From assembly GCF_005503445.1 (NCBI RefSeq), contig NZ_SCOH01000010.1:78583-142582 (forward strand): a stretch of 64,000 bases of DNA. The letters are read 5' to 3'. This DNA is from Chitinivorax sp. B (GTDB lineage Bacteria; Pseudomonadota; Gammaproteobacteria; Burkholderiales; SCOH01). Below, piece after piece: positions 8,802-18,749 of the stretch (the first letter of the stretch is position 1; each line of letters begins with the position of its first letter). The notes below the pieces were generated by a model. That model was not told where the DNA came from, did no database searches, and saw only the letters and a list, made by a program, of their open reading frames with translations. The translations under genes and the position numbers were made by a program.

Positions 8802-9833
8802 ATGAAATATGTCCGAGCTGTTGCAGTAGTACTCATTACCGCCTGTTTGGCAGCGTGCTCTACCGCGCCCAAGAATCAAAAGCTGGTAAAGGGTCCGGCT
8901 CAAACCCAATATGAAGATCAGGTCGAAATCAAATATCTCGGCGGAGGTGGATTGCTATTGAAACGTGGCCAGGACGCCATCCTCACCTCACCGTTCTTCA
9001 GCAACTTTGCCTCTTGGGAACTGTTGATTCCTCGCAAGCCTCGTCTTGATCTGATCGATAACAACCTGACTGACGATATCAGCCATATCGATGCCATTCT
9101 ACTTTCCGGCTCACATTACTATCGCGCACTTGACGTACCCTACATTGCCGAAGCACGCGCGCCACACGCCAAAATCTATGGTGGTGAAACCGCCAAACAC
9201 CTGCTGACACCGGCTATCGACAAATCACGCCTCGTTGCCATCAATGAAAAAGCAGCATCTGGTGCCGCACCAGGTGAGTGGATTTACACTCGTAACAAGC
9301 GCATTCGCTTCATGGCGATTGATACCGACTTGGTCAGTCCCGTTGGCATGTTGGCGAACGGCAAGTTAAATGAAGATCAGGACAAGCTGCCACGCCTACC
9401 ACGCAACTATCCAGCGGGCGAAAGCTTTGCCTACCTAATTGACTTTTTGAATGCGAATGGTGCTGTCGCTTTCCGAGCCTTTTATCAAGACGCCCCCTCC
9501 AACTATGGTATGGGCAATATACCGGATCTGGACGATACCGATCGCGCCCCCGTCGATGTCGCATTCCTTGGCGTGAGTCGCTTTTACAAAGCCGACCGGT
9601 ATCCTGAACATATTCTGAGAAGTACCAAACCGCGTCATATCGTCACAATCCGCTGGGAAAATATCCATCAACCACAAACAGCCATATTGCGTGAAGACAC
9701 GACAGGTGACCTCGATGAATTCCAGAAACTGATACGGCAGACATCTCAAGCGCCAGTCAAAGTGCCGGCCCCAGGCAGCGCACTCAATTTCCGGGTAAAA
9801 TCGGCTGAGACAATCCAAACCGCCGCAAACTAG
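8802..9833 (+). CDS. Lipoprotein with degenerate metallo-beta-lactamase-like fold
   Basis: A 343-residue lipoprotein: signal MKYVRAVAVVLITACLAAC with lipobox LAAC. The mature part follows the UlaG/NAPE-PLD-like beta-lactamase layout: IKYLGGGGLLLKRGQDAILTS, then ISHIDAILLSGSHYYRALDVPYI, and late PRHIVTIRWENIHQP. Where active enzymes have SHxHxDH the protein has SGSHYYRALD, so the main metal ligands are missing and it is probably not a canonical metallohydrolase. It may bind a ligand or have been repurposed at the membrane. The start is ATG 8802 with GGGGAG upstream. Fold assignment is by motif spacing, not a search. Confidence 0.72.
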   Translation: MKYVRAVAVVLITACLAACSTAPKNQKLVKGPAQTQYEDQVEIKYLGGGGLLLKRGQDAILTSPFFSNFASWELLIPRKPRLDLIDNNLTDDISHIDAILLSGSHYYRALDVPYIAEARAPHAKIYGGETAKHLLTPAIDKSRLVAINEKAASGAAPGEWIYTRNKRIRFMAIDTDLVSPVGMLANGKLNEDQDKLPRLPRNYPAGESFAYLIDFLNANGAVAFRAFYQDAPSNYGMGNIPDLDDTDRAPVDVAFLGVSRFYKADRYPEHILRSTKPRHIVTIRWENIHQPQTAILREDTTGDLDEFQKLIRQTSQAPVKVPAPGSALNFRVKSAETIQTAAN

Positions 9834-9902
9834 CTCATGATCAGTTGAACAACACCTTGTCGTCCAACTGGTGTCATGCCTGATGCGGCAAAGGATCACC
9901 GC

Positions 9903-10868
9903 ATGACTGAGCACAGTTACAACAGCCCACGCTGGCTTCCCGGCGGCCATCTACAGACCATCTTTCCTGCAGTCGCCCGTCGCCCTGAACCATTACGCTA
10001 TCGTCGCGAACGCTGGGATACACCGGATGGCGATTTTATCGATCTCGACTGGGTCGACGGTTCGCCTCATGCCCCGTTGGTAGTGTTATTCCATGGCTTG
10101 GAGGGGTCGTCAGCCAGCCACTATGCGTTAGCTTTGATGCGCCATGCCCACCGCTTGGGTTGGCGTGGGGTCGTTCCGCATTTTCGCGGTTGTAGTGGCG
10201 AGCTGAACCGACTGCCACGCGCTTACCATGCCGGTGATTCGGCGGAAGTTGATTGGATTCTACGCAGATTACGCGCACAGTCTGGTGATGTACCAATCTT
10301 CGCAGCCGGTGTATCGCTCGGTGGCAACATGCTCTTGAAGTGGTCAGGTGAGCAAGCCAGTCACGCCCAATCAATTGTCAGTGCCGTTGCCGGTATTTCC
10401 GTACCGCTGGATCTTGCCGTTGCCGGCATCGCACTGGATGCAGGGCTCAGTCGCCACATCTATACCCGCAATTTTCTGCAAACCTTGCGGCACAAGGCGC
10501 TTCAAAAACTGGCTTGCTTCCCGCATCTGGCGGACCGTAAACGGATTCTGATGGCGCGCACCTTCTCACAGTTCGACGATGCCTTTACAGCCCCGATTCA
10601 TGGATTCAGGGACAAGGATGACTATTGGCAACAGGCCAGCAGCAAACCGTGGTTGAAGCAGGTGAAAGTGCCGGCATTGGTACTAAATGCCCGTAATGAC
10701 CCATTCCTGCCCGCGCATGCTTTGCCAGCACGACATGAGGTAGCATCAGTAGTACAGACAGAGTATCCGGAACATGGTGGACATGTCGGCTTTCTGAGCG
10801 GGGAATTCCCAGGGCATCTGGACTGGCTGCCACATAGGCTGGAACTGCATTTTCGTCGCTTCTTGTAA
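9903..10868 (+). CDS. YheT-family alpha/beta hydrolase
   Basis: A 321-residue hydrolase of the YheT/ABHD1-3 family. It opens with the family hallmark SPRWLPGGHLQTIFPA, then LVVLFHGLEGSSASHY (oxyanion region), the WRGVVPHFRGCSGE block, the nucleophile elbow AAGVSLGGN with the catalytic Ser, the ARNDPF Asp region and EHGGHVGF with the His. The physiological substrate in bacteria is not established; esterase activity is the general expectation. ATG 9903 has AAGGA seven bases upstream; the longer frame from 9876 has none. It is followed after 61 bp by the sugar phosphomutase. Confidence 0.9.
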   Translation: MTEHSYNSPRWLPGGHLQTIFPAVARRPEPLRYRRERWDTPDGDFIDLDWVDGSPHAPLVVLFHGLEGSSASHYALALMRHAHRLGWRGVVPHFRGCSGELNRLPRAYHAGDSAEVDWILRRLRAQSGDVPIFAAGVSLGGNMLLKWSGEQASHAQSIVSAVAGISVPLDLAVAGIALDAGLSRHIYTRNFLQTLRHKALQKLACFPHLADRKRILMARTFSQFDDAFTAPIHGFRDKDDYWQQASSKPWLKQVKVPALVLNARNDPFLPAHALPARHEVASVVQTEYPEHGGHVGFLSGEFPGHLDWLPHRLELHFRRFL

Positions 10869-10929
10869 TCAGTATCTGCTAGGTTTGATGGTAGAATCTT
10901 TGCCGAATGTCATAGCCTAGGCTCATATC

Positions 10930-12306
10930 ATGCCACGTTACCCCAAGGAAATTTTCAAAGCCTACGACGTGCGCGGGATTGTCGGTTCAACCCTGACTCC
11001 CGAAATCGTCGAAGGTATCGGTCATGCCATCGGCTCAGAAGCCGTGGATCGTAAATTGAAGACCATCGTCATCGGCCGCGACGGCCGCTTGTCCGGCCCC
11101 GACCTGAGTGCAGCTTTGGCACGCGGGATTCAGAAAGCTGGCATCAATGTGATTGACGTTGGCCGTGTAGCCACTCCCATGCTGTATTTCGCAGCCTATC
11201 ATCTGGAAACGTTCTCCGGTGTGATGGTGACAGGTAGCCATAACCCGCCTGAATACAACGGGCTGAAGATGATGCTGGGTGGCGAGACGCTGGCTGGTGA
11301 ACATATCCAGCATCTGCGTGAGCGGTTGGAAAACGACAACCTGCATCATGGTGAAGGCAAATTCAGTGAGGCAAACGTTGTTGAGGACTACCTAGCTCGC
11401 ATCGTGGGCGACATCAAACTGTCCCGCCCGATGAATATCGTTGTCGATTGCGGCAATGGCGTACCGGGAGCATTTGCACCCGTACTTTACCGTCGTCTGA
11501 ACTGCCGCGTGCGTGAGCTGTTCTGCGAGGTGGATGGCACCTTCCCCAATCATCATCCAGATCCCGCCAAACCAGAAAACCTGCAGGATGTGATCCATGC
11601 CCTGGCCAGCACCGATGCCGAGCTGGGCTTGGCCTTTGATGGCGATGGCGATCGACTGGGTGTGGTCACCAAAGATGGACAGATCATCTACCCGGATCGT
11701 CAGCTGATGTTGTTTGCCGGTGACGTGCTGTCGCGTAACAAAAAAGCCAAGATCATCTATGACGTCAAATCCACCCGCAATCTGGCGCCTTGGATCAAAG
11801 AGCACGGTGGCGAGCCGATCATGGCCCGTACCGGCCACTCCTTCATCAAGCAGAAAATGAGGGAAACCGGCGCGGCATTGGCCGGCGAGATGAGTGGGCA
11901 CGTATTCTTCAAAGAACGCTGGTACGGTTTCGATGACGGCCTGTACGCCGGTGCCCGCCTGCTGGAAATCCTGTCGCAAGTGGATGACCCAAGCGCCGTG
12001 CTGAACAACCTGCCAAACGCGGTCAGCACACCAGAACTCAATGTAAAGATGAAGGAAGGCGAGCATTATGCGCTGATCGACAAGCTTCAGGCCACAGCCC
12101 AATTCACCAATCCGGTCGATATCATCACGATCGACGGCCTGCGTGTAGAGTATGAAAAAGGTTTTGGCTTGGCACGTGCATCGAACACCACACCCGTGAT
12201 CGTGTTGCGTTTCGAAGCCAACGATGAAGCCTCGCTGGATGCCATCAAAGATGATTTCCGTCGCGTACTGAAAACAGCAGCACCAGAACTTGAACTGCCG
12301 TTCTAA
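10930..12306 (+). CDS. Phosphomannomutase / phosphoglucomutase
   Basis: Interconverts hexose-1- and -6-phosphates (Man or Glc) for nucleotide-sugar, LPS and exopolysaccharide supply. 458 residues, AlgC/ManB-like. The phosphoserine loop TGSHNPP is at 101-107, the Mg-binding DGDGDR at 237-242, the sugar-specificity loop GEMSGH at 319-324 and the phosphate-binding RASNTTP loop near the C-terminus, so all four active-site elements are intact. The N-terminus FKAYDVRGIVG is typical. A perfect hairpin terminator follows 25 bp after the stop. Confidence 0.96.
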   Translation: MPRYPKEIFKAYDVRGIVGSTLTPEIVEGIGHAIGSEAVDRKLKTIVIGRDGRLSGPDLSAALARGIQKAGINVIDVGRVATPMLYFAAYHLETFSGVMVTGSHNPPEYNGLKMMLGGETLAGEHIQHLRERLENDNLHHGEGKFSEANVVEDYLARIVGDIKLSRPMNIVVDCGNGVPGAFAPVLYRRLNCRVRELFCEVDGTFPNHHPDPAKPENLQDVIHALASTDAELGLAFDGDGDRLGVVTKDGQIIYPDRQLMLFAGDVLSRNKKAKIIYDVKSTRNLAPWIKEHGGEPIMARTGHSFIKQKMRETGAALAGEMSGHVFFKERWYGFDDGLYAGARLLEILSQVDDPSAVLNNLPNAVSTPELNVKMKEGEHYALIDKLQATAQFTNPVDIITIDGLRVEYEKGFGLARASNTTPVIVLRFEANDEASLDAIKDDFRRVLKTAAPELELPF

Positions 12307-12331
12307 ATACGATCGAAGGTGCACTTCAACT

Positions 12332-12360
12332 AAAAAGCCCGTACATGTACGGGCTTTTTT
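12332..12360. terminator. Bidirectional terminator between convergent genes
   Basis: A palindrome with A5 on one side and T6 on the other: A5-GCCCGTAC / GTACGGGC-T6. It can end transcription of the phosphomutase (plus) and of the long metal-resistance operon (minus), whose last stop is at 12399. Confidence 0.95.
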
Positions 12361-12398
12361 ACGTTCACCTGGCATCAACATTGGTTTAGCCGCACCCC

Positions 12399-14753
12399 TC
12401 ATTCAAACTCACGTGAGTGTTGTTGACGTAACCGCAGTGCGTTGCCAACCACAGACACCGAACTCATGCTCATCGCCAATGCGGCAATCATAGGCGATAG
12501 TAGTAGCCCGGTGAATGGGTACAACACACCTGCAGCAACGGGCACCCCCAATGCGTTATACAGCAGTGCAAACAGCAGGTTTTGTTTCATGTTGGCAACC
12601 GTGGCGACAGAAATATGTCTGGCGATGGCGATACCCCGCAAGTCGCCCTTGACCAGTGTCACTTGCGCGCTGTGCATCGCCACATCGGTCCCGGTTCCCA
12701 TCGCAATCCCCACATCCGCCTTTGCCAACGCCGGCGCGTCATTGATCCCGTCACCAGCCATGGCAACAACACGCCCCCGTTGTTGAAACTGTTCGACCAG
12801 TGCCAACTTGTCTGCCGGTTTGACCTCGCCATGCACCGCATCGATACCAAGACGTCGCCCGACTGCACGCGCCGTATCCACACCGTCACCCGTGGCCATC
12901 ACCACTTGAATGCCCGCTTGCCGCAATGCCTGCAGGGCAGCCGGCGTACTGCTCTTGATTGGGTCGGATACCACCAGCAAACCTGCCAGCCGGCCATCCA
13001 CGGCAAGCTGGATCACACTTGCCCCTGTCAACCGTGCGGCCTCGGCCTCAGTTGCAAACGTATCATCCTCAATTTGAAACTGCGCCATCAATGCACGATT
13101 ACCCAAGATAAGATCATGACCGGCTACGCGGCCACGCACACCGATGCCGGACGACGATTCGAAATCCGTTGCCTTGTCGAGCGGCAGGCCGCGTTCATGC
13201 GCTGCGCGCACGATTGCGTCAGCCAGCGGATGTTCGCTGTGTTGGTCCAGGCTGGCGGCCATTCTCAGCATGTCGGCTTCGTTGAAGCCGGGCGCCACGA
13301 TGACACGCTCAAACGTCGGCTTGCCTTCGGTCAACGTGCCGGTCTTGTCGACAATCAAGGTGTCGATGCGGCGCAGATGCTCGATCGCCGCAGCATCACG
13401 GAACAAGACACCCTGCGTGGCGGCCCTGCCCGTCGCCACCATGATCGACATGGGCGTGGCCAGCCCCAACGCACAAGGACAGGCAATGATCAGCACCGAC
13501 ACGGCATTGAGCAGACCAAAGACCCAACTCGGCTCTGGCCCGAACCATCCCCACGCAAAGAAGCTGAGGATGGCAACAACAATGACACCAATCACAAAGT
13601 ATCCTGCAATGACATCAGCCATGCGTTGCATGGGTGCTTTGGATCGCTGTGCCATGGCCACCATCTGAACAATTTGCGCTAGCACGGTCTGGTTGCCGAC
13701 CTGTTCTGTACGCATCAGCAAGGCACCACTGATATTCAAGGTTGCGCCAATCAACTTATCCCCTATGCACTTGGCCACTGGTATTGGCTCGCCTGTCAGC
13801 ATGGATTCGTCAACGGAACTGCTGCCTTCCGTCACCACACCATCAACCGGTATTTTTTCACCGGGTCGTATCCGCAACAGATCGCCGACCCTGACTGCCT
13901 GGATGGGCACGTCCTCGTCGGTGCCCCCCTCGCGAACACGTCGCGCCATTTTGGGAGCCAAACCGAGCAGGGCCTTGATGGCAGCCGATGTTTGCGAGCG
14001 GGCGCGCAGTTCCAGTATCTGCCCCAACAAGGTCAGCGAGATGATGACGTCGGCCGCTTCGAAATACACGCCGATCCGCCCCATCGACATAAATGATGCC
14101 GGAAAGATTTGCGGTGCCATCGTGGCCGTCAGGCTGTACAGAAATGCGGCGGCCGTCCCCAGGCCAATCAATGTCCACATGTTGGGGCTGCGATGAACCA
14201 CAGACTGCAGGCCACGAACGAAGAAAGGCATACCTGCCCAGAGCACCACAGGTAACGACAACACCAACTCAATCCAGCTCTGGGTGGCCATGCTGACCCA
14301 GTCGAGGCGATGCCCCATCATTGCCAACAAGGTGACCGCGACGGTGATGGGCAGTGTCCACCAGAACCGGCGGCTAAAGTCTTGCAGTTCGGGATGATCG
14401 TCATCCCCCACATCAGGCATGATCGGTTCAAGCGTCATGCCACACTTGGGGCAATTGCCCGGTTGAGCGCTGCGAATTTCCGGATGCATGGGGCAGGTAT
14501 AGATCGTTCCGGGCGGCATTGCCGGCTTTCCGGCGATCTGCTGCTCAGGTTCCGCCATTTGCTCAACATCACGATGCCGGTTGACCACGGGCACCAGCAC
14601 CATATGGCAAATTGGGCAGGTACCGGGCCGATCCTGCACGACTTCAGGATGCATCGGACACGTGTATGAAGCCGCTGACATGGGTGGCCTCAGCCCAATC
14701 GGTGGGTGCTCATGTGGCAATGCGGCGGTGCGATGGTCATGCCGGTTGTTCAT
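12399..14753 (-). CDS. Heavy-metal (copper-type) P1B ATPase
   Basis: Pumps a soft metal, probably Cu(I) or Ag(I), across the inner membrane. 784 residues. Instead of ferredoxin-like HMA domains, the N-terminus carries two short heavy-metal-binding domains of the YTCPMHPE...PGxCPxCxMxLxP kind (about residues 30-60 and 85-110) plus a His-rich start. Then come the membrane helices, the TGEP actuator loop, the metal-site CPC in [13 protein letters not shown], the phosphorylation motif DKTGTLTEG and the hinge [11 protein letters not shown]. These are P1B-1 features. The ATG at 14753 overlaps the previous gene's stop (ATGA), so it is coupled and is the last gene of the island. Confidence 0.93.
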   Translation of the reverse strand: MNNRHDHRTAALPHEHPPIGLRPPMSAASYTCPMHPEVVQDRPGTCPICHMVLVPVVNRHRDVEQMAEPEQQIAGKPAMPPGTIYTCPMHPEIRSAQPGNCPKCGMTLEPIMPDVGDDDHPELQDFSRRFWWTLPITVAVTLLAMMGHRLDWVSMATQSWIELVLSLPVVLWAGMPFFVRGLQSVVHRSPNMWTLIGLGTAAAFLYSLTATMAPQIFPASFMSMGRIGVYFEAADVIISLTLLGQILELRARSQTSAAIKALLGLAPKMARRVREGGTDEDVPIQAVRVGDLLRIRPGEKIPVDGVVTEGSSSVDESMLTGEPIPVAKCIGDKLIGATLNISGALLMRTEQVGNQTVLAQIVQMVAMAQRSKAPMQRMADVIAGYFVIGVIVVAILSFFAWGWFGPEPSWVFGLLNAVSVLIIACPCALGLATPMSIMVATGRAATQGVLFRDAAAIEHLRRIDTLIVDKTGTLTEGKPTFERVIVAPGFNEADMLRMAASLDQHSEHPLADAIVRAAHERGLPLDKATDFESSSGIGVRGRVAGHDLILGNRALMAQFQIEDDTFATEAEAARLTGASVIQLAVDGRLAGLLVVSDPIKSSTPAALQALRQAGIQVVMATGDGVDTARAVGRRLGIDAVHGEVKPADKLALVEQFQQRGRVVAMAGDGINDAPALAKADVGIAMGTGTDVAMHSAQVTLVKGDLRGIAIARHISVATVANMKQNLLFALLYNALGVPVAAGVLYPFTGLLLSPMIAALAMSMSSVSVVGNALRLRQQHSREFE

Positions 14754-15436
14754 GATCCACCCCGTTTGATCCAAGGCTGATGCGGGGGCTGGCGAGGTTC
14801 ATCGCTGTGCAATCTGGGGATGAAGGCAGGCGTTTGCGCTTGATATCGCCGGAAGTCCTCGCCAAAACGGTCAAGCATCTGAGCCTCCTCTTGCCGTGCA
14901 AGTCGAGCATAGACCAGCACCAACAATGGGAACATCACTAGGGTCACCAGTGTCGGCCACTGCAGCAGAAAGCCGAACATGATCACTACAAAACCCACAT
15001 ATTGCGGGTGCCGTATCCGAGCATACGGCCCAGTCATCGCCACCTGTTGGTGAACTTGGGCTTGGTACAACACCCGCCACGATGACGAAAGCAGCCAGAA
15101 CCCGCCAAAGATGAATACCGTGCTGAGTACATGGAAATGCCCCCAATGCGGGTTGAGGCGCCAACCAAACATGATTTCGAGGAGATGCCCAGCATCATGT
15201 GACAGAAAATCCACGCCAGGGAATGTCTTGGTCAACCAAGGCATGAGCAGGTAGATGGTCAGGGGAAAACCATACATCTCGGTAAACAGCGCAACAATGA
15301 ACGCCGAAAACATGCCCAAGGAACGCCAGTCGCGTGGTGAACTGGGCTTGGCAAAGCTGAAGGCAAAGATGATGAACACCACTGAATTGATGATCACCAA
15401 CGACCATAAACCATAACTGGATTGCTCAGCGCTCAT
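14750..15436 (-). CDS. Isoprenylcysteine methyltransferase-like membrane protein
   Basis: A 228-residue integral membrane protein with about five hydrophobic segments and the PEMT/ICMT C-terminal signature [26 protein letters not shown], then [18 protein letters not shown], which forms the SAM/quinone-side site in this superfamily. Members of this group are frequent in bacterial metal-resistance operons, but their substrate is unknown. It is coupled on both sides by 4-bp overlaps: DUF2933 upstream and the P-type ATPase downstream. Role in metal handling is inferred from context only. Confidence 0.82.
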   Translation of the reverse strand: MSAEQSSYGLWSLVIINSVVFIIFAFSFAKPSSPRDWRSLGMFSAFIVALFTEMYGFPLTIYLLMPWLTKTFPGVDFLSHDAGHLLEIMFGWRLNPHWGHFHVLSTVFIFGGFWLLSSSWRVLYQAQVHQQVAMTGPYARIRHPQYVGFVVIMFGFLLQWPTLVTLVMFPLLVLVYARLARQEEAQMLDRFGEDFRRYQAQTPAFIPRLHSDEPRQPPHQPWIKRGGS

Positions 15437-15669
15437 GATCCCTCCCCCTCATCTTGCTCTTGGGATGGTGATGATTTGCCATTGGCATCATGGTGCCCAC
15501 CGTGATGCCGTTGCATGAATAGGTGCATCAGCGGACATGCAGCAAGCAGCAGATAAGGCAAGATTCCCATCACATGAGCCGTGTGCTCGGTCAGCAGAAA
15601 AAAGGCTGCCACGGCGATAAATCCCCATAACACCCAATTGTGATGACGTTGTTGATGTCGAGACTGCAT
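15433..15669 (-). CDS. DUF2933 small membrane protein
   Basis: A 78-residue protein with one or two hydrophobic segments ([22 protein letters not shown] and [17 protein letters not shown]) and a His-rich tail ([10 protein letters not shown]). This matches the DUF2933 family, commonly beside copper and cation exporters. Histidines and Met in CPLMHLFM might bind metal. The start is ATG 15669 with GAGG eight bases upstream. Its stop overlaps the start of the methyltransferase-like gene. Confidence 0.85.
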   Translation of the reverse strand: MQSRHQQRHHNWVLWGFIAVAAFFLLTEHTAHVMGILPYLLLAACPLMHLFMQRHHGGHHDANGKSSPSQEQDEGEGS

Positions 15670-15696
15670 GGTACCCACCTCGCTTTGTTCACTCGG

Positions 15697-16695
15697 TCAA
15701 TCAGGCTGAAAGCTGATGCCATTCGGCCCGGCCCCAACCTGATGGGTCGCCACCACAGTTTTGGTGGCAGAGTCGATCACCGAAAAAGTCCCAGCCTGGA
15801 TGTTGCTGACGAACACATAGGCACCGGACCGATCAACTGCAACCCCATGTGCCCCCGGCCCGGTAGTCAGCGTGGCCAACACTTTGCGTTGTGCCGGATC
15901 GATGACGGAAACCTTGTCATCCGGTGCCTTGTTGCTGCCCTGATTGGCGACATACAGCTGTTTGCCGTCAGGCGTGGCAAACATTTGAATAGGCATTCTG
16001 CCAACCGGTATGGTGGCCACCAATGCCCGCTTCGCGGTGTCGATGACGCCCAGCTTGTTCTCGGCACTCAGCGAGACATACGCTTCACGGCCATCCGGGG
16101 CAAAGCCAACCTGCACCGGTGCCTTGCCAACGGCAATCCGCGCCGTTTCCCTGCCTTGTGCGGTATCGATCACCGATACGCTGTTCCCCTTCATATTGGC
16201 GATATAAAGCAGTTTGCCATCTGGGCTCAGCCGCAACCCATGCGGGAATTTGCCGGTTCTGATTACCGCGATCTTACGCCGGGCGGTCAGATCAAAAACC
16301 TGTACTTCGTTGGCCGCTGAATCAGTCACATAGGCGCGCTGACCGGCCAGATCAGTCACCACGTGCGCTGGATGCTGCCCGGCTGATAACGCCATGGCTG
16401 GTTTGCTCAGGTCGCCCGTATCGAATACCTGCAATTGTCCACCGGCCGTATGTCCCTGATGCGCCCCCTGCCCTGGCATGCCGACCACCAGCAGCCATTT
16501 GCCGTCCGGCGAAACCTGAACGTTGTGAGGTGCAATGTCGAGTGGCACGGTAGTGGTCTTGCCGCTACCCAGCTGGACCTGACTAATGGACCCTGCCAAC
16601 TCGTTGGCTGTATACACCGTGCCTGATGGTTCGGCCACAGCGGCGCCCAGGCTGAACATGGTGGCAATGACGGTGGCGTTGACGACTCGTAACAT
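15697..16695 (-). CDS. YVTN-family beta-propeller protein
   Basis: A 332-residue exported protein: signal peptide MLRVVNATVIATMFSLGAAVA, then about seven repeats of the YncE/YVTN type (for example PHGLRLSPDGKLLYIANMKG, PVQVGFAPDGREAYVSL, PIQMFATPDGKQLYVANQG), each ending in a VSVID-like strand. These form a periplasmic beta-propeller. The function in metal operons is unknown; some relatives are metal-responsive or bind nucleic acid. ATG 16695 has AGGAG nine bases upstream. The last codons of the DUF411 gene overlap the longer possible frame, so the two are tightly spaced. Confidence 0.88.
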   Translation of the reverse strand: MLRVVNATVIATMFSLGAAVAEPSGTVYTANELAGSISQVQLGSGKTTTVPLDIAPHNVQVSPDGKWLLVVGMPGQGAHQGHTAGGQLQVFDTGDLSKPAMALSAGQHPAHVVTDLAGQRAYVTDSAANEVQVFDLTARRKIAVIRTGKFPHGLRLSPDGKLLYIANMKGNSVSVIDTAQGRETARIAVGKAPVQVGFAPDGREAYVSLSAENKLGVIDTAKRALVATIPVGRMPIQMFATPDGKQLYVANQGSNKAPDDKVSVIDPAQRKVLATLTTGPGAHGVAVDRSGAYVFVSNIQAGTFSVIDSATKTVVATHQVGAGPNGISFQPD

Positions 16696-16721
16696 GATTG
16701 GACACTCCTGATACGCAGGGA

Positions 16722-17162
16722 TCATTCGACAGAAAACACAGCCGGCTGGGCTGCCTGGTCACGGGTCAGGGTATAGACCGGCAACATACCCGGCTTCATG
16801 GCGCCCATACCTGGCGAGTTCGCAGGCATGCCCGGTACGCTGATGCCCACCACATTGGGTTTCTGCCGGAGTAGTTTTTGAATGGCGGTGACAGGTACAT
16901 GACCCTCCACCACGTAGCCGGCGATCAGGGCCGTATGGCAACTGCCTAACCGGCCAACATGATTGGTTTGCTTGATTTGGTCCATGTCGTTGCGGTTCTC
17001 GGCAGTCACCTGGAAGCCATTGGCCTGCAGATAACGAACATAGGCATCGCAACAGCCACACGTTGGGCTTTTATAAAGGGTGACCGGCACGGCCGCCTGG
17101 GCCACGGTTGCAGACAGCGCAAGGGCGGCATAGCAGATCTTGAACAGGTTGGATCGTCGCAT
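16722..17162 (-). CDS. DUF411 periplasmic metal-binding protein
   Basis: A 146-residue protein with a signal peptide (LFKICYAALALSATVAQA) and the DUF411 core: VTLYKSPTCGCCDAYVRYLQANGF, a CxCC motif in a thioredoxin-like position, then VPVTAIQKLL and VVGISVPGMPANSPGM. DUF411 proteins are found in copper-resistance operons and are thought to be periplasmic metallochaperones. The C-terminal MP..SPGMG..KPGM run adds methionines able to bind Cu(I). It begins right after the Met-rich protein gene (GGGGA upstream of ATG 17162). Confidence 0.9.
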   Translation of the reverse strand: MRRSNLFKICYAALALSATVAQAAVPVTLYKSPTCGCCDAYVRYLQANGFQVTAENRNDMDQIKQTNHVGRLGSCHTALIAGYVVEGHVPVTAIQKLLRQKPNVVGISVPGMPANSPGMGAMKPGMLPVYTLTRDQAAQPAVFSVE

Positions 17163-17165
17163 TGT

Positions 17166-17681
17166 TCATTTCCCCATATTCATGTTGCTTGCTTCTCGAT
17201 CCATCATCATCTCCATCATCATTTGCATCATGTCCATCCGCTTGGCCATGCCCCCCATCATTCCGCACCCCATCATGTCCCCACTGCCGCTGGCACCCAT
17301 CATCATGCCGCCACCATCCTTGCCGCCCATCATTGGGCAAGCCATCCCGCTGTCTGAATTCTTCATCAACGCCAAGCCATCCTTCATCAGCTTGCGCTCT
17401 TCAACCATCCATTTCTGGCGCTCGCCAGGGGTGCTGGCAGCCATCATCTTGTCGTGCATATCCCGCATTTGCTTCATCATGTCGTCCATCTGCTGCATTT
17501 GCATGGCTGACGGTGCGGCAGGCGCTGGTGTCGAGTTGCTCGGTTTGGCCGGTTTGCTGGCCTTGCTTTTATCAACGGCAGCAGGTTTGTCTTGTGGCGG
17601 GTGATGTGCCTCAACTGCACCGGCATTGCCTGTAGCCAATAAAATGAAAACGGATGTACCCATAGCTAGCATCTTGTTCAT
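17166..17681 (-). CDS. Met-rich periplasmic protein, probable copper binder
   Basis: A 171-residue exported protein with signal MNKMLAMGTSVFILLATGNAGA. A Pro/Ala/Lys linker is followed by an MQMQQMDDMMKQMRDMHDKMM helix, a CPMMGGKDGGGMMMG stretch, DMMGCGMMGGM and a C-terminal Met cluster. Methionine content is extreme, and the spacing (MxxM, MM, GCGMM) suits Cu(I)/Ag(I) coordination. No named family recognised. ATG 17681 with AAAGGAA seven bases upstream. Function is inferred from composition and neighbours. Confidence 0.82.
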   Translation of the reverse strand: MNKMLAMGTSVFILLATGNAGAVEAHHPPQDKPAAVDKSKASKPAKPSNSTPAPAAPSAMQMQQMDDMMKQMRDMHDKMMAASTPGERQKWMVEERKLMKDGLALMKNSDSGMACPMMGGKDGGGMMMGASGSGDMMGCGMMGGMAKRMDMMQMMMEMMMDREASNMNMGK

Positions 17682-17793
17682 GATGACGTTCCTTTCAAGT
17701 GAGACAGATAAGTCGAGATAACGCAGGTCGCGCACGCCATCAGTATGGCTTGCGCGGACAGGTCAGATCCTCCCAATGGGAGGTCAGAGTTGG

Positions 17794-18213
17794 CTAATCG
17801 TTAAAGCGGTGAAAACGAAGGGTTGCCGGCGGGTCAGCGAGAAAAGCCAAGGGAAATGACAAATACGGTGTAATAAGGTGATGACACCGTGGGGACATCA
17901 AATGAGGTAGCAAATACATCACTAGTATCAACACCGCCGTAGAGCTGACTTCTGAAGTACTGGTCTTGGGTGTGCTGACGGAACTATCTTCGCAATACTT
18001 GGTACAGGATGTCAGTGCCGCATCATGAGAGTCCGACGTTGATATTGGTGCGGCATGAAGCAAGTGCTCCGCAGCAACCGTCTTGCCATGATGAGTTGCC
18101 TCCTGCTGCGGTACAAACAGGCAACCTTGAATCACACCAGCAGCCATTGCAAACACCCACACTGCAGCCAACAGGCAACAGATGTTTTGCAGGTATTGTC
18201 GAAGCATATGCAT
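17794..18213 (-). CDS. Small membrane-associated protein of the metal island, unknown function
   Basis: A roughly 139-residue protein: an N-terminal hydrophobic segment (ICCLLAAVWVFAMAAGVIQGCLF), a His-containing middle with a CTKYC pair, a second hydrophobic segment (TAVLILVMYLLPHL) and the ending PPATLRFHRFND. I know similar short proteins, with a Cys pair and this kind of tail, beside copper genes in betaproteobacteria, but cannot name a family. The start is uncertain: TTG 18222, ATG 18213 or ATG 18207, none with a good ribosome site. A possible -10 (TATACT) lies at 18247-18242, so a separate promoter may exist here. Confidence 0.6.
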   Translation of the reverse strand: MHMLRQYLQNICCLLAAVWVFAMAAGVIQGCLFVPQQEATHHGKTVAAEHLLHAAPISTSDSHDAALTSCTKYCEDSSVSTPKTSTSEVSSTAVLILVMYLLPHLMSPRCHHLITPYLSFPLAFLADPPATLRFHRFND

Positions 18214-18328
18214 GGCAAGCAAAGGGCAATAACGTCATATCAGTATAGTTAGACCATTCGGCAGGACGTTGACAAGGATCAAGTCACGGGCAATCGATTA
18301 TTCAACGCCCCATCGTCTGGTGGATCGA

Positions 18329-18700
18329 TTACTTGACCGTCAGCCGGATCTGCTCCATCTCCTTGTTCGGCAAGGTGATCTTGACAATGGCCTTGGTGCC
18401 GGCCGCCACGTTGTAAGCCCCTTTGGCAGACAACTCATTACCGGCAACCGGGTTGAGTTTGACTGTTGCTTTCTCTGACCCGCTCAACATCACCACCTCA
18501 CCAGTTACTCCTTTTACATCAATGGGTTTACCATGATCGGTCAAGAAAATACGGATACTATCCGGTTTGGCTACCATTTCGACAGTGACCAACTTGCCTT
18601 CCACGATCACACCACCATTGCCTGCTTTCAGATCACCATGAGCCCAAACTTGCCCGGCCATTACCCCATACAAGGCCAGTCCAACAAACCGTTTTTTCAT
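18329..18700 (-). CDS. Small periplasmic protein at the end of the RND module
   Basis: A 123-residue exported protein (MKKRFVGLALYGVMAGQVWA signal), whose mature form starts with HGDLKAGNGG. The rest looks like a beta-sandwich: GGVIVEGKLVTVEMVAKPDSIRIFLTDHGKPIDVKGVTGEVVML. An N-terminal His could join an amino-terminal metal site. It starts about 49 bp after the RND pump stop; of the tandem ATGs (18703 and 18700) the second is better spaced from AAAGGA. No family name known to me; a role in the same metal pathway is inferred. Confidence 0.75.
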   Translation of the reverse strand: MKKRFVGLALYGVMAGQVWAHGDLKAGNGGVIVEGKLVTVEMVAKPDSIRIFLTDHGKPIDVKGVTGEVVMLSGSEKATVKLNPVAGNELSAKGAYNVAAGTKAIVKITLPNKEMEQIRLTVK

Positions 18701-18749
18701 CATGCTTCCTTTCATTTGCAAGACAACATCGCACACCACACAAACCCAC

